Below, one piece after another: positions 26,342 through 36,649 of a stretch of 64,000 nt of DNA (its first letter is position 1; every line of letters begins with the position of its first letter). The position numbers and the translations under genes are program-made. The notes beneath the pieces are model-generated. The model was not told where the DNA came from. It did no database searches and worked only from the letters and a program-made list of their open reading frames with translations. Origin of the DNA: Streptococcus sp. (GTDB lineage Bacteria > Bacillota > Bacilli > Lactobacillales > Streptococcaceae). Location of the stretch: NCBI GenBank assembly GCA_003521145.1, contig DOTL01000006.1, positions 1 through 64,000 of the forward strand. Direction: 5' to 3'.

Positions 26342-29300
26342 CTAATCAAGGTCCTTCAGTTTGACCGAAACGATTTTAGAGACACCTGATTCCTGCATGG
26401 TTACCCCATAAATAGAGTCTGCTGCAGACATCGTTCCCTTACGGTGAGTAACCACTATAAACTGACTAGACTTGTCAAAACGATTAAGGTAGTCACCGAA
26501 GCGTTTAACATTGGCTTCATCCAAAGCTGCTTCTACTTCGTCTAGGATAACAAATGGAATGGTCTTAACACGAATGATGGCAAAGAGAAGGGCCAGAGCT
26601 GACAAGGCCTTCTCACCACCAGACATAAGGTTAAGTGATTGAATTTTCTTACCTGGTGGCTGAACAGAAATTTCTACTCCAGCCTCTAGGAGATTATCTG
26701 AGGTCAAAATCAAGTCTGCAGAACCTCCACCAAACATCTGGGTAAAGGTCTGTTTAAAGCTTTCTCGGATAGCCTCAAAGGTTGTTTTAAAGCGTGATTT
26801 CACTTCATCATCCATATCATTAATGGTATTCAGGAGGAGACTCTTAGCTTCGAGCAAATCATCCTTTTGACCGTTCAAGAAATCTAGACGTTGCTTAACC
26901 TCTTCAAATTGGGCAATAGCATCCACATTGACCGGACCCAAAGCTTTAATCGAACGCTCAAGACCTTGCAGATTCTGGCGGGCTTGTTCGACATTGTCAA
27001 GAGGGCTAACCTGACCTTTGGCTGCTTCGAGCGTCATCTGATAATCTTCAGCCAACTGAGTCGCAAACTTACGAAGTGATTGACTAATCTGACTTTCACG
27101 TTCTTCCAAGCGAGTCTGCTGACGAATCAAGTCCTCATTTCGATTACCAGCTTTAGCCAAACGTTCCTCCAAGTCTTCCAACTGACCTTCGTAATCTTGC
27201 ACCTGAATCTTGGCACGGACAAGAGCTTGTTCCAAATCATCTTTACGTTGGACAGCTTCTTTATGCTGTGCTTGCAAATCCGGAAGGCGGTCAGTTTGGT
27301 CTTCATCAACCTGGCTGTTAATAAGCGCCTTAAGACTCTCTGATTCCTTCATTAACTCAGACAAGTCGGCTTGAAGACGATTGCTCTCTGTCTTAGCGAA
27401 ACGTAATTCTGCCTGTAAGTCACGTTCCTTCAACTGAAGTTCAGATTGCTTGTCTAAGAGTACTTGTTTTTGTTGACCAAGAGCATCTTTGTCTTCCTTA
27501 ATGGCCTCAATGCGGTCGTTAATGGCCTCACGCTTGGATGCAATTTGGGCTAACTCAGCTTTAAGTTGTTCAGCCTTATCATGAAGATTTGATTCATCAG
27601 TTCCCTGAGAATCCTGTTTGAAACTATCCACTAGGGTTTGATTTTTCTCCACCTCTGACAAGGCTTGTTGATGTTCCAAACCCAGTTTTTGCTCTTGCAG
27701 ACGAGCATTTTCCCCATCTACTTTAAAATCATCGAGTTCTTTCTCTAGAGCCTTACGTTTGATTTTAAGGGTTTCAACTTTGGCTTCACTACCACTTAAC
27801 TGAGCCTTGATCTGATTAATTTCAGCAGTCAATGCATCCAGTTCAGGCTTGATAAAGAAATTATTATTTTGTTTGTTGGTACCACCAGCAAAGGCACCAC
27901 CGGGACGAATCTCAGACCCATCAAGAGTAACCATACGTACTTGGAAACGAACCGCTAGAGCCGCCTTATTGGCATTGTCAATGGTATCAAAGATTGCCGT
28001 AAACCCTAGGAGGTTTTGGAAAATATTAGATAAGCGATCCCCATAGGTAACCAAATCGGAAGCCATACCAATAAATCCTGGTGCATTGGCAAGACTTTGA
28101 GCAAATTGTCCGTTAAGTTGACGCGGTTTAATAGTGGTCAACGGCAAGAATGTCGCACGACCCTGACGATTGCGCTTCAAGTAGTCAATCGAACGCTTAG
28201 CAGCCGCTTCGTCCTCAACAATAATATTTTGCCCGCTAGCTCCCATAGCAACTTCAAGAGCTGTCTGATAACGCGTATCAAAGGTCAAGTGTTCACTGAC
28301 AGCACCAATAATTCCCTGAATAGACTGGGCATTTTGAAGGACAGCTTTAACCCCTGCATAGAAATTAGAATGATTTTTTTGAATAGATTCAAGACTTTGA
28401 CGACGTGCATCTTTACTTTTAAGGTGATCCATGAGGTCAAACATCTGCTTTTGAGCCTCTTGATAGTCCTTATCAATAGCTTGATAAGTCTGAGCCTTTT
28501 CTTTGTAGCTAGCTAGGAGGCTTTGAAGACTGGCTTGGGCTGCTTGATAAGCTTTTTGGGCTTCGCTAGCCACCTCTTGAGCGGAAAGCAAGTCTGCCTG
28601 AGCTTGTTTATATTCTTCAGCTTGTGCCTCAAGCGCTTGTGTCTGACTGTCCATGTCGTGAGTGACCTGAGTCAGACTGTTGGAAACCTTGGCTTCCTCC
28701 TGCATCAGACCAACATAGTCCTCACGTAAACGTTCAATAAGCGTATCTGGATCATCAGAAAATTGCTCCAGTTCTTTTTGAATAGCAATCAGCTCTTGGG
28801 TAAGATTATCCAACTCAGCATTCAATTCAACTTGGCCTTGATTAACCTTATCAAGTGATGCCTGAGCTTCTTCTTTCAAATACTCTAACTCCCTGAGACG
28901 AGCTTCAGTTTCTTCTTTTTTCTCTGAACGCTGCTGACTCTCCATGGTAAAAAGATCAATTTGGCGCTCAAAGTCACTAATAAGACGTGTGACATCCACT
29001 AAGGTTTGTTGGTCAGAAGAAATTTGTTCTGAAATTAGATGGCGTTTTTGTTTGAGTTCTTGATTCTCAGTCTCTAAACGCTGGCGTTCCTCATAATAGC
29101 TGGTTAATTTTTCCTTGACCTCTGCCAAATCCTCTTGAGTCTGGCTCAACTCAGACTTACCAACTTCAATATCGTGGACCAAAAGATTAAGCTGGGTTTG
29201 TCTACGCTCTTCATCTAATTCCAAGTAATGTTTAGCTGTGGCTGCTTGCTTTTCAAGGGGTTTAACCTGACTATCTAGCTCGTAGATGATATCTTCCAAT

Positions 29301-29869
29301 CGATCAAGATTATCCTGGGTTTGATTAAGCTTGCTTTCGGTTTCTTTCTTACGTGTCTTATATTTGAGAACCCCTGCGGCTTCTTCGAAAATAGCGCGAC
29401 GCTCTTCAGGTTTGGCATTAAAAATAGCCTCAACACGACCTTGGGAAATAATGGAAAAAGAATCACGCCCCAGACCGGTATCCATGAAAAGGTCATGAAT
29501 ATCACGCAGACGAACCTTGCGACCGTCAATCAAGTAATCATTGTCACCGTTTCGATAAATGTGGCGTTCCACACGGATGGTTTCGCCAGCACCTGCGATA
29601 AAACCGTCACTGTTATCCAGTGTGACCGCTACTACTGCAAAGTTGAGAGCCTTACGAACCTCTGTCCCTGCAAAAATAACGTCAGGCATCTTGCCCCCAC
29701 GCAAACTCTTAGCAGAGGATTCGCCCAGTGCCCAGCGTAGACTCTCTGTAATATTTGATTTTCCCGATCCATTTGGACCTACAACAGCTGTTACTCCCTT
29801 GTCAAAGACGACTTGCGTCTTGTCCGCAAAGGATTTAAAGCCCTGCATTTCAATTGATTTCAAATACAT
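26342..29869 (-). CDS. smc: Chromosome segregation ATPase SMC
   Basis: 1175 residues; the core of the bacterial condensin with ScpA and ScpB, organising and resolving the chromosome. An N-terminal ATPase half has Walker A GPNGSGKSNI near residue 32. Two long coiled coils (about 170-500 and 665-1000) flank a hinge (about 500-660, with the glycine-rich GGAFAGG turn). The C-terminal half has the signature LMSGGEKALSALALLFAI and Walker B FVILDEVEAALDE. It is full length. It begins two bases after the rnc stop, so the two are coupled, a conserved streptococcal order. Confidence 0.97.
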   Translation of the reverse strand: MYLKSIEMQGFKSFADKTQVVFDKGVTAVVGPNGSGKSNITESLRWALGESSAKSLRGGKMPDVIFAGTEVRKALNFAVVAVTLDNSDGFIAGAGETIRVERHIYRNGDNDYLIDGRKVRLRDIHDLFMDTGLGRDSFSIISQGRVEAIFNAKPEERRAIFEEAAGVLKYKTRKKETESKLNQTQDNLDRLEDIIYELDSQVKPLEKQAATAKHYLELDEERRQTQLNLLVHDIEVGKSELSQTQEDLAEVKEKLTSYYEERQRLETENQELKQKRHLISEQISSDQQTLVDVTRLISDFERQIDLFTMESQQRSEKKEETEARLRELEYLKEEAQASLDKVNQGQVELNAELDNLTQELIAIQKELEQFSDDPDTLIERLREDYVGLMQEEAKVSNSLTQVTHDMDSQTQALEAQAEEYKQAQADLLSAQEVASEAQKAYQAAQASLQSLLASYKEKAQTYQAIDKDYQEAQKQMFDLMDHLKSKDARRQSLESIQKNHSNFYAGVKAVLQNAQSIQGIIGAVSEHLTFDTRYQTALEVAMGASGQNIIVEDEAAAKRSIDYLKRNRQGRATFLPLTTIKPRQLNGQFAQSLANAPGFIGMASDLVTYGDRLSNIFQNLLGFTAIFDTIDNANKAALAVRFQVRMVTLDGSEIRPGGAFAGGTNKQNNNFFIKPELDALTAEINQIKAQLSGSEAKVETLKIKRKALEKELDDFKVDGENARLQEQKLGLEHQQALSEVEKNQTLVDSFKQDSQGTDESNLHDKAEQLKAELAQIASKREAINDRIEAIKEDKDALGQQKQVLLDKQSELQLKERDLQAELRFAKTESNRLQADLSELMKESESLKALINSQVDEDQTDRLPDLQAQHKEAVQRKDDLEQALVRAKIQVQDYEGQLEDLEERLAKAGNRNEDLIRQQTRLEERESQISQSLRKFATQLAEDYQMTLEAAKGQVSPLDNVEQARQNLQGLERSIKALGPVNVDAIAQFEEVKQRLDFLNGQKDDLLEAKSLLLNTINDMDDEVKSRFKTTFEAIRESFKQTFTQMFGGGSADLILTSDNLLEAGVEISVQPPGKKIQSLNLMSGGEKALSALALLFAIIRVKTIPFVILDEVEAALDEANVKRFGDYLNRFDKSSQFIVVTHRKGTMSAADSIYGVTMQESGVSKIVSVKLKDLD

Positions 29870-29871
29870 GC

Positions 29872-30561
29872 TTAATTTCCTAGTTGTTCAAGGGCAGCCT
29901 TAGCCGCTGCCTGTTCAGCTAATTTCTTAGATTTTCCAAGACCTGTGCTGAGTTCCTTACCATCAACAGCTACCTGCATAGTAAATTCTTTGGCATGAGC
30001 TGGTCCAGACTCGTCGATAACGGTATAAGTAATCTCAACTGTACCATTGACCTGAAGACGCTCTTGCAAGGCTGTCTTATAGTCTGTTACACGGTCAAAG
30101 TTTCCCTTTTCAACCTGAGGAATCATGACCTGATTCAAGAATTTCTCAACTGCAGGCAACCCTTGATCCAAATAAAGGGCACCGAGGAAGGCCTCCCAGA
30201 GGTCACCAAGGATAGTGGCACGTTCACGTCCACCAGATTTTTCTTCCCCTTTACCAAGACGAATATACTGTTCGAAACCGCAAGCCTTTGTAAAACCAGC
30301 CAAACTTTCTTCACGAACGATAGTACTACGCATCTTAGACATTTCCCCCTCTGGCTTGTTAGGGTAGCGATTGTAAAGATAAACAGAAATGACTAATTGC
30401 AGAGCTGCGTCTCCTAAAAATTCCAAACGTTCATTATGTGAAATGTTTAGGAGGCGGTGCTCGTTGGCAAATGAGGTATGGGTAAATGCTGTTTCTAAGA
30501 GGTCTTTTTGGCTAAAAACAATACCAAAATCCTGCTCAAGTTTTTGTTCAAGTTGATTCAT
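29872..30561 (-). CDS. rnc: Ribonuclease III
   Basis: 229 residues; cleaves double-stranded RNA, including rRNA precursors. The catalytic domain has the RNase III signature [17 protein letters not shown] (about 38-54) and the second acidic cluster [15 protein letters not shown]. The C-terminal double-stranded-RNA-binding domain is at about 155-225 ([11 protein letters not shown] to [15 protein letters not shown]). The ATG at 30561 ([13 protein letters not shown]) follows AAGGAAG; the longer upstream frame is rejected. Confidence 0.96.
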   Translation of the reverse strand: MNQLEQKLEQDFGIVFSQKDLLETAFTHTSFANEHRLLNISHNERLEFLGDAALQLVISVYLYNRYPNKPEGEMSKMRSTIVREESLAGFTKACGFEQYIRLGKGEEKSGGRERATILGDLWEAFLGALYLDQGLPAVEKFLNQVMIPQVEKGNFDRVTDYKTALQERLQVNGTVEITYTVIDESGPAHAKEFTMQVAVDGKELSTGLGKSKKLAEQAAAKAALEQLGN

Positions 30562-30676
30562 AAAACTTCCTTTCTTTTTAAGCACACTAACTATAATTAT
30601 ATCAAAAAAAGCCAATTTTCATGATAGAAAACTGCTTTTGACCCTATATCATTTTGTGAGATTTAACCTATTCAAC

Positions 30677-30705
30677 TAAAAAAGCTGAGCAAGCTGCTCA
30701 ACTTC
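30677..30705 (-). terminator. Terminator after dapA
   Basis: TTGAGCA...TGCTCAG hairpin on the minus strand, then TTTTTT. Confidence 0.85.
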
Positions 30706-30711
30706 ATTTCC

Positions 30712-31647
30712 TCAATAATCTGGACGAACAACACCAGTAACTGTCTCACGTGTTGCTTCGACATCTTCTTCAAGGACAACCTTGATGATACGTTTAGCTT
30801 CTTCTGAAGTACATGCAACCAATGGCAAACGAAGTGGCCCGACTTCGAAACCAAGATGGTTAAGAACAGCCTTAACAGGTGCAGGACTTGGTACTGAGAA
30901 GAGAGCGTTAACTTTAGGAATGAATTTACGTTGGATAGCTACTGCTGTCTTGAGATCACTATTTTCAATAGCTTCAAGCATGGCGTGCATCTCATCACCA
31001 TTTGTATGAGAGGCTACTGAGATGACACCGTTAGCTCCAAGGTTCATGGCGTGGAAGGCATCCCCATCTTCACCAGTATAAACCAAGAAATCTTCAGGTT
31101 TATGTTCGATAAGGTAGGCCATATTAGCAAGGCTAGTACATTCTTTAACACCAATGATATTTGGATGTTCAGCCAAACGAAGCATGGTATCAGGAGCAAT
31201 TTCAACAACTACACGACCAGGGATGTTGTAGATGATAATTGGCAAATCAGAAGCATCCGCAATGGCTTTGAAGTGTTGGTACATACCTTCTTGTGATGGC
31301 TTGTTGTAGTAAGGCACGATAGAAAGACCAGCTGCAAAACCACCAAATTTGGCAACTTCTTTAGCAAACTCGATAGAGTCGCGTGTATCGTTGGTACCGA
31401 CACCAGCAATCAATGGCACACGTCCATTAACGATTTTCTGCACAGCCGCAAAGAGTTCCAACTCCTCATCGTGAGTAAGTGTTGGACTTTCAGCTGTTGT
31501 CCCCGCCAAAAGAAGAGCTTCTGTATGGTGAGCCAAAAGATGCTCAATCAATTCTGGAAGGGCATCGTAATTGATAGAGCCATCTTCGTGGAAAGGTGTA
31601 ATAAGGGCTGTAATCAGTTTGACATCTCTTAATTGATCAATTGACAT
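30712..31647 (-). CDS. dapA: 4-hydroxy-tetrahydrodipicolinate synthase
   Basis: 311 residues; condenses pyruvate with aspartate semialdehyde in lysine and cell-wall precursor synthesis. TIM barrel of the DHDPS family: [15 protein letters not shown] for pyruvate binding, [15 protein letters not shown] with the catalytic Tyr, IIGVKECT with the Schiff-base Lys near 162, and [11 protein letters not shown]. The start ATG follows GAAGGAG. An extended -10 TGGTAAAAT lies 35 bases upstream. Its substrate is made by Asd, encoded just upstream on the same strand but separated by a terminator. Confidence 0.96.
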   Translation of the reverse strand: MSIDQLRDVKLITALITPFHEDGSINYDALPELIEHLLAHHTEALLLAGTTAESPTLTHDEELELFAAVQKIVNGRVPLIAGVGTNDTRDSIEFAKEVAKFGGFAAGLSIVPYYNKPSQEGMYQHFKAIADASDLPIIIYNIPGRVVVEIAPDTMLRLAEHPNIIGVKECTSLANMAYLIEHKPEDFLVYTGEDGDAFHAMNLGANGVISVASHTNGDEMHAMLEAIENSDLKTAVAIQRKFIPKVNALFSVPSPAPVKAVLNHLGFEVGPLRLPLVACTSEEAKRIIKVVLEEDVEATRETVTGVVRPDY

Positions 31648-31772
31648 AATATTCTCCTTCAAACGTTTTCTAATCCTTTCCATTTTACCATAAGTTTGAC
31701 CAGACAGACAGATAAGTTCTCAATTTTCTGAAAACGCGAGGACTGACTTTTTCAATGTGATAGCCACTAAAG

Positions 31773-31802
31773 AAAAAACAGAGAGATATGTCTCCCTGTT
31801 TA
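31773..31802 (-). terminator. Terminator in the asd-dapA gap
   Basis: ACAGGGAGA...TCTCTCTGT with a following T run on the minus strand, 230 bases downstream of asd. It likely ends the asd transcript. Confidence 0.8.
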
Positions 31803-31929
31803 ATTGGAATCAGCTTTACATTAGTATTTGAATACAACACTAAAACAGTACTGATTTCTGAATCGTGAAGCAGTGGTTGACTGGAACTACTCATGTTAGT
31901 AACATTCGTACTTCCTAATCAACTGTGCG

Positions 31930-32032
31930 GGGGGAGTATAAAAGTCCTGTGGACTTTTATGGCCTGAGCCTTAAATTATAAAAGCGAAGGAGAAATCAAA
32001 ATCTTCGAGTTACTGATTTCTGTTTTGCTCCC
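31930..32032. repeat. Structured element after asd
   Basis: An outer GGGAG (31932-31936) pairs with CTCCC (32028-32032). Inside are a perfect 10-base hairpin ATAAAAGTCC-TGT-GGACTTTTAT (31938-31960) and an 8-base pair set AGAAATCA/TGATTTCT (31991-31998, 32014-32021). The nested symmetry in 100 bases suggests a small mobile repeat or an RNA element. No T run follows, so it is not a plain terminator. Confidence 0.45.
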
Positions 32033-33108
32033 TATTTCAATTCAAATTTCAATTCTGAAGTTGGGCGAACCAAACCACGTTCGTGAAGTGTTTCTGCGAT
32101 TTGGACTGAGTTCCAAGCGGCACCTTTAAGGAGGTTATCTGAAACAACCCACATGTGAATACCTTTTTCAGCATCCAAGTCTTTACGGATACGTCCAACG
32201 AATGTATCACGTGAACCTACAGCGTTAACAGCTTGTGGGTAGACCTGGTTAGCAACGTCGTCTTCAAGAACTGCACCTGGAAATTCTGCAATAGCAGCTT
32301 TCAGTTCTTCAATCGGTGCCACTTCTTTTGTTTCAATATAGACTGACTCTGAGTGAGCTGACAAGACTGGAATACGCACACATGTTGCTGATACGGCAAT
32401 TCTGTCATCTTCCATGATTTTCTTAGTTTCGTTTGTCATCTTCATTTCTTCGTAAGTATAGTCATTTTCAGTGAAGACGTCGATTTGAGCCAAGGCGTTA
32501 AAGGCGATTGGGAAGTGTTTCTTATCACCACCACAAGGCAAGATCTCAGCTTTAACATCACGTGGGTTAACGCCGTTATTCAAAACTTCTTTCAACTCAC
32601 GTTGTGTTTCAAGTATTGCTCCCATACCAGCACCTGATACGGCCTGGTAAGTTGACACGATGATACGATCCAATCCCCATTTTTGACGAACTGGCTCAAG
32701 TGCCACCATCATTTGGATTGTTGAACAGTTAGGACAGGCGATAATACCGTTGTGAGCATCAAGCGCATGTGCATTAACCTCAGGTACCACCAAAGGTACA
32801 TCCGGATTTTGACGGAAGTATGATGTATTATCAACGACTACTGCACCTGCTTTAACGGCGTATGGTGCATATTTAGCAGAGGTAGATCCACCAGCTGAGA
32901 AAAGTGCAATATCTACACCTTCAAATGCGTCTTCAGTCGTTTCTTCGATTGTCACGTCTTGACCTTTAAATTGCAAGACTTTTCCTGCAGAACGAGCAGA
33001 CGCAAGGTAGCGAATTTTATCGATTGGAAGTGTTGATTCTTCCAACATTTTGATCATTTGAGCACCAACGGCACCTGTAGCACCGACAACAGCAACTGTG
33101 TATCCCAT
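32032..33108 (-). CDS. asd: Aspartate-semialdehyde dehydrogenase
   Basis: 358 residues; makes aspartate semialdehyde from aspartyl phosphate with NADPH, feeding lysine (via DapA), threonine and methionine. N-terminal [18 protein letters not shown] is the NADP loop; [14 protein letters not shown] carries the active-site Cys; [13 protein letters not shown] and the late [10 protein letters not shown] with the catalytic His region are present. ATG at 33108 follows AAAGAGGT. It has its own promoter just downstream of a small-RNA gene. Confidence 0.96.
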   Translation of the reverse strand: MGYTVAVVGATGAVGAQMIKMLEESTLPIDKIRYLASARSAGKVLQFKGQDVTIEETTEDAFEGVDIALFSAGGSTSAKYAPYAVKAGAVVVDNTSYFRQNPDVPLVVPEVNAHALDAHNGIIACPNCSTIQMMVALEPVRQKWGLDRIIVSTYQAVSGAGMGAILETQRELKEVLNNGVNPRDVKAEILPCGGDKKHFPIAFNALAQIDVFTENDYTYEEMKMTNETKKIMEDDRIAVSATCVRIPVLSAHSESVYIETKEVAPIEELKAAIAEFPGAVLEDDVANQVYPQAVNAVGSRDTFVGRIRKDLDAEKGIHMWVVSDNLLKGAAWNSVQIAETLHERGLVRPTSELKFELK

Positions 33109-33155
33109 AGTTAAACCTCTTTCGGAATTTTCTATCAATTTAGTTTAATGAATCT

Positions 33156-33184
33156 ATTATACTACGTTTAAGTCCAGTTGAAAA
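33156..33184 (-). promoter_or_regulatory. Promoter of asd
   Basis: TTTTCA (33179-33184), a 17-base spacer and TATAAT (33156-33161) on the minus strand. Confidence 0.6.
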
Positions 33185-33206
33185 GGGTAAAAAAGCCAAG
33201 AATAAA

Positions 33207-33358
33207 GAAAAATCCCCTACCAAACGGCAAGGGATAAGAGGCATCTTTCGATGAGAGTAGCAGGTTCACACAACTACTCAAGGTCCGCTCCTGCGTTACA
33301 ATCTAATGTAGACCTCCTCAGCGCAAAAGGCTCTAAAGAGCCAATCGACTCATCGCAT
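33207..33358 (-). ncRNA. Small RNA of the asd RNA motif type
   Basis: A 150-base transcript upstream of asd on the same strand. It has its own promoter, several pairing segments (TGGCTCT/AGAGCC; GCGCTGAGGAGGTC...GACC; AGTAG...CTACT) and a terminal hairpin ATCCC...GGGGAT followed by TTTTT at about 33207-33235. Position and layout match the asd motif described in lactic acid bacteria. Because it ends in its own terminator before the asd promoter, it is more likely a free-standing small RNA than a riboswitch for asd. I identify it by context and structure, not by a covariance search. Confidence 0.65.
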
Positions 33359-33364
33359 GTTTCT

Positions 33365-33392
33365 ATTCTAGCATATTGAACGACAGAGTCAA
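33365..33392 (-). promoter_or_regulatory. Promoter of the small RNA
   Basis: TTGACT (33387-33392), a 16-base spacer and an extended -10 TGCTAGAAT (hexamer 33365-33370) on the minus strand. Confidence 0.65.
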
Positions 33393-33428
33393 GTCATGAA
33401 TACAATGGAAATATCTTAGCCATTTGGC

Positions 33429-34317
33429 TTACTTTCCATCATCAAGCCCATCTTTATAGCCACATAGGTATTCTGTTTTTTCTGAAGTTGTTGTGAATTT
33501 GCCAAAAAGAGTTGATTCCTTTGAGTATGAATCATAATTATCAATGCCTTTGTCGGCATCCGCAAAGCCATCCTGATAGTCCTTGGTATAAGCGTTATTA
33601 TTCACTTTTGAATGGTATGAATTTCCCATAGCAATGATAAGAACGTCCACTCATATACATCCAGAACCAGGGATTACGGATGACATCTTGTCGGTAATAA
33701 CGGTCACGGGTTTGATAGTCGTCATTATTATCAAAAATACTTTTGGACTGTTCTTCTGAAAAATCATCATTTTGTTTGGAATACTTTTTGAGTGTCTCAT
33801 CGTCACTAACATTTGCACCTGGTTGAATGTTGGAACGTTCAGAGTCATTTAGCTCAGGAGATGACATCTTAGGCTTTGTGTATCCTGAATTTGTATCCAA
33901 TTTTGACTTGCTAGAACTGTTACCAGAAGAAGACTGACTGTCTGAATGGCTCTGACTGCTACTTGATTTGGTGCTATAATCAACGTCTGAACCCGAACTA
34001 TGCGAGCTGCTAGAACTATAAGTTTTACTAAATCCATCATAACTGTCATGATCACTACTTTACTTGTAACTCTTGCTAGAACCACTATCAGACTTATGTC
34101 CTTTTCCTGAATTGCCATCAGAATGATGTCCCTTGCTAGAACCAAAACCAGATTTGGACCCACTTCTGCTACCTCTACTTGAAGAACGTGAACCACTACG
34201 TCTGCTTCGTAGAGCAATTATATTTTCAGAAGTTTCTTGAGCTTTAATTTCTTATGCCGTTGTAAAAATTAGTCCTGACACCAAGGTCACCCCTAAGAGA
34301 GCCATTACTTTTTTCAT
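33429..34317 (-). pseudogene. Decayed Ser-rich secreted protein
   Basis: Once about 295 codons. ATG at 34317 (MKKVMALLGVTLVSGLIFTTA) starts a signal peptide after AAGGGGA. A TAA follows directly after the signal core, a second TAA comes after GSSKSYK, and a frameshift near 33645-33655 separates the final part (NNNAYTKDYQDGFADADKGIDNYDSY...YLCGYKDGLDDGK). The middle is a Ser/Arg/Gly/His-rich low-complexity stretch. The C-terminal YxxGYxDG-like repeats occur in secreted streptococcal proteins of unknown role. An extended -10 (TGGTATAAT) still stands upstream. Confidence 0.8.
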
Positions 34318-34389
34318 TAAAAAATCCCCTTATTCATCTAATGGTCTTATTATACCATAGAACAAAAAAGGGGAAATTTATAAAAAAGA

Positions 34390-35964
34390 TTACATCAAAG
34401 GTCCAATCAGAGAAAAGAGATAGCCGCCCAGGCGATATGTCATAGGCATTTTTGACAAACTTTCCAGAGTGACTTCTTCTGAGAGCGCCTGGGTTTTCTC
34501 AAAATCTTGTTCAATCTTAAGAACTTCCAGATTTTTATAGAGATAGACCCCATCTTCAAAATTTTGATAGAGACTCCGGTAATCAGTGTTAATGGTACCT
34601 ACCACAGCTTGTTTCGCGTCAGAAACAAAAAATTTAGCATGGATAAAGCCTGGGGTATAGCGGAAAATACGGACGCCAGCATCCAAGAGGACTTTAAAAT
34701 AGGTCGTCGCAATATCAAAGGCATACTGTTTATCTGGAATCCCTGGCATAATGATACGAACATCAATACCTCGTCTGGCCGCAAAGGTCATGGCTCGAAC
34801 TAATACGTCATCCAAAATCAAATAAGGCGTCATGATATAGACATAATTTGTAGAGGTATTCAGAAGATGTAAATAAACATTTTCTGCAACCTTGTGGTAG
34901 GTCAGCGGTGAATTACCATAAGGAAGTACAAAACCCTGACTCTTTCTTTTTTGAGGTTTTTCTTGTAGATAGTGCTCCATATCCGTTTTATCTTCTATTC
35001 CAGTCACTATCCACATGGTCAAAAAGAGAGCTTTTAGCGTTTGAACCGCTGAACCATCTAATCGAAGGGCTGTATCCTTCCAATGACCAAAGCGTCCTCG
35101 TTTATTTACATACTCATCAGCGATATTTACACCACCAGTATAAGCAACTTGACCATCAATCACAGTAAGCTTCCGATGGTCTCGGTAATTGTAAAAGGTT
35201 GATAGGATGGGCTTGACTGGTGAGAAGGCTTGAGCTTTAATACCAATCTTGTGTAGTCGCTCAATATAATCGTAGGACAAGGTGTTCATCTCATTCATCC
35301 CATCAAACATGACACGAACATCCAGACCAGCCTTGGCCTTTTCCTCCAAAATGGCTAAAATCTCACCCCACATGATACCTTCGTCAATGATGAAGTATTC
35401 CATAAAGATATAACGATCTGCCTTTTTCAAATCCTCCAACAGGGCTGGAAGCATGTCGTCTCCAAGTGGAAAATAGGTCACCTCAGTATCTCTGTAGATA
35501 GAAAACTGAGCTGGACTATGCTCCAGAAAATAAGCTAATTTCTGTAATTGGCGATCACTATGAGACAAATGGTCTGCAACTCCTGGATCGGTGCTTAAAT
35601 AATTAGAAGCTTGAACTGTAGCATCCTCAAGTCGTTTCTTCAACCGTCTTACACCCAAATCAGCAAGTGAAAAGTAAAGCAAGGCTGTCCCGAAAATCGG
35701 AAAGAGAGCAATTATAATCATCCAGGATAGTTTGGAACGCGAATCCATGGAACAATTGAGCAAATAAAAGAAAGTAAAGACACTCAACAAGTGTTCCCAT
35801 AAGATAATGAATGGGAAATGTTCCTGTAAACTGAGATATGAAAAGACAAGAAAGGCCAATTCCAGTAAGAAAAACAGGAGGATGGGAACCTTGCGATTAA
35901 GAAGACTTTTAGCCCATCTGGAGGTCTTTTGGGGTAATAATCTAACACTTTTGTCTTGGGACAT
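34390..35964 (-). CDS. cls: Cardiolipin synthase
   Basis: 524 residues; joins two phosphatidylglycerols to make cardiolipin. Two N-terminal membrane helices (about 30-90) are followed by two phospholipase-D HKD motifs: HRKLTVIDGQVAYTGG near residue 220 and HAKFFVSDAKQAVVGT near 450. The ATG at 35964 has AAGGAG ideally spaced; a start 12 codons upstream is less likely. A second cls-like gene lies 0.7 kb upstream on the same strand. Confidence 0.92.
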   Translation of the reverse strand: MSQDKSVRLLPQKTSRWAKSLLNRKVPILLFFLLELAFLVFSYLSLQEHFPFIILWEHLLSVFTFFYLLNCSMDSRSKLSWMIIIALFPIFGTALLYFSLADLGVRRLKKRLEDATVQASNYLSTDPGVADHLSHSDRQLQKLAYFLEHSPAQFSIYRDTEVTYFPLGDDMLPALLEDLKKADRYIFMEYFIIDEGIMWGEILAILEEKAKAGLDVRVMFDGMNEMNTLSYDYIERLHKIGIKAQAFSPVKPILSTFYNYRDHRKLTVIDGQVAYTGGVNIADEYVNKRGRFGHWKDTALRLDGSAVQTLKALFLTMWIVTGIEDKTDMEHYLQEKPQKRKSQGFVLPYGNSPLTYHKVAENVYLHLLNTSTNYVYIMTPYLILDDVLVRAMTFAARRGIDVRIIMPGIPDKQYAFDIATTYFKVLLDAGVRIFRYTPGFIHAKFFVSDAKQAVVGTINTDYRSLYQNFEDGVYLYKNLEVLKIEQDFEKTQALSEEVTLESLSKMPMTYRLGGYLFSLIGPLM

Positions 35965-36057
35965 AGGAACTCCTTCCGTTTGAAAAATTGGATTCTTCAT
36001 TGATTTACTATGTTACATTAGGCTACCGACGTCATTTAGCGACGATCCTTACCAGTT

Positions 36058-36570
36058 TTACTTGATAGGTCTCACAGGTCCTTCAATCGTCTTTTGCATC
36101 CAGACGATATCATGCCATTGCTCAAACTTGTAGCCAACTTTTGGAAAATGAGCAACTTGAACATAACCACGTTTTTCATGCATGGCAATGCTAGCCTCGT
36201 TAGGAACTGCAATGCAGGCTAGGAAACGCAAGTACCCACGCTTTTCAAGTTCCTCCTCTAGGGCATCATAGAGCTGACTTCCCAAACCTCGACCACGTGC
36301 ATCTTCATGAAGATAGATAGATAACTCTGTCGTCCAATCATAGGCTTTACGAGCATAATAATTTGAAGCATAAGCATAGCCTAGTACTTGGCCATTCTCT
36401 TCTGCTACTAAATAGGGATAGTTTTCTAGCGTCTTACTGATGCGTTTTTCAAACTCTTGAACACTGGGAACCTCATATTCAAAGGTAATTGCTGTCTTCC
36501 CGACATAGGGTGCATAGATGGTCTGGATAGCTTGTGCATCTGACAAGCTGGCTGGACGAATGGTTAACAT
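36058..36570 (-). CDS. GNAT acetyltransferase, phosphinothricin-acetyltransferase-like
   Basis: 170 residues of the Pat/YwnH/MddA group, which acetylate phosphinothricin, methionine sulfoximine or similar amino acids. IRPASLSDAQAIQTIYAPYV and TAITFEYEVPS at the N-terminus, YAYASNYYARKAYDWTTELSIYLHEDARGRGLGSQLYDALEEELEKRGY with the acetyl-CoA loop, and NEASIAMHEKRGYVQVAHFPKVGYKF near the end. The natural substrate is not known. AAAGGAG precedes the ATG. Confidence 0.82.
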   Translation of the reverse strand: MLTIRPASLSDAQAIQTIYAPYVGKTAITFEYEVPSVQEFEKRISKTLENYPYLVAEENGQVLGYAYASNYYARKAYDWTTELSIYLHEDARGRGLGSQLYDALEEELEKRGYLRFLACIAVPNEASIAMHEKRGYVQVAHFPKVGYKFEQWHDIVWMQKTIEGPVRPIK

Positions 36571-36649
36571 TATTTTCTCCTTTGACTTCATTATCCTTAT
36601 TATAAACTATAAAAAAGGGGGCTCAATCCTCTTCTAACAAGTCTTGTCA

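Noticed and set aside
31685..31894. 69-codon minus frame between asd and dapA
   Set aside because: It runs through the terminator and the dapA promoter, and has no ribosome site or family resemblance.
33849..34217. 122-codon frame (MLYEADVVVHVLQ...)
   Set aside because: Out-of-frame reading of the Ser-rich repeat in the dead secreted-protein gene.
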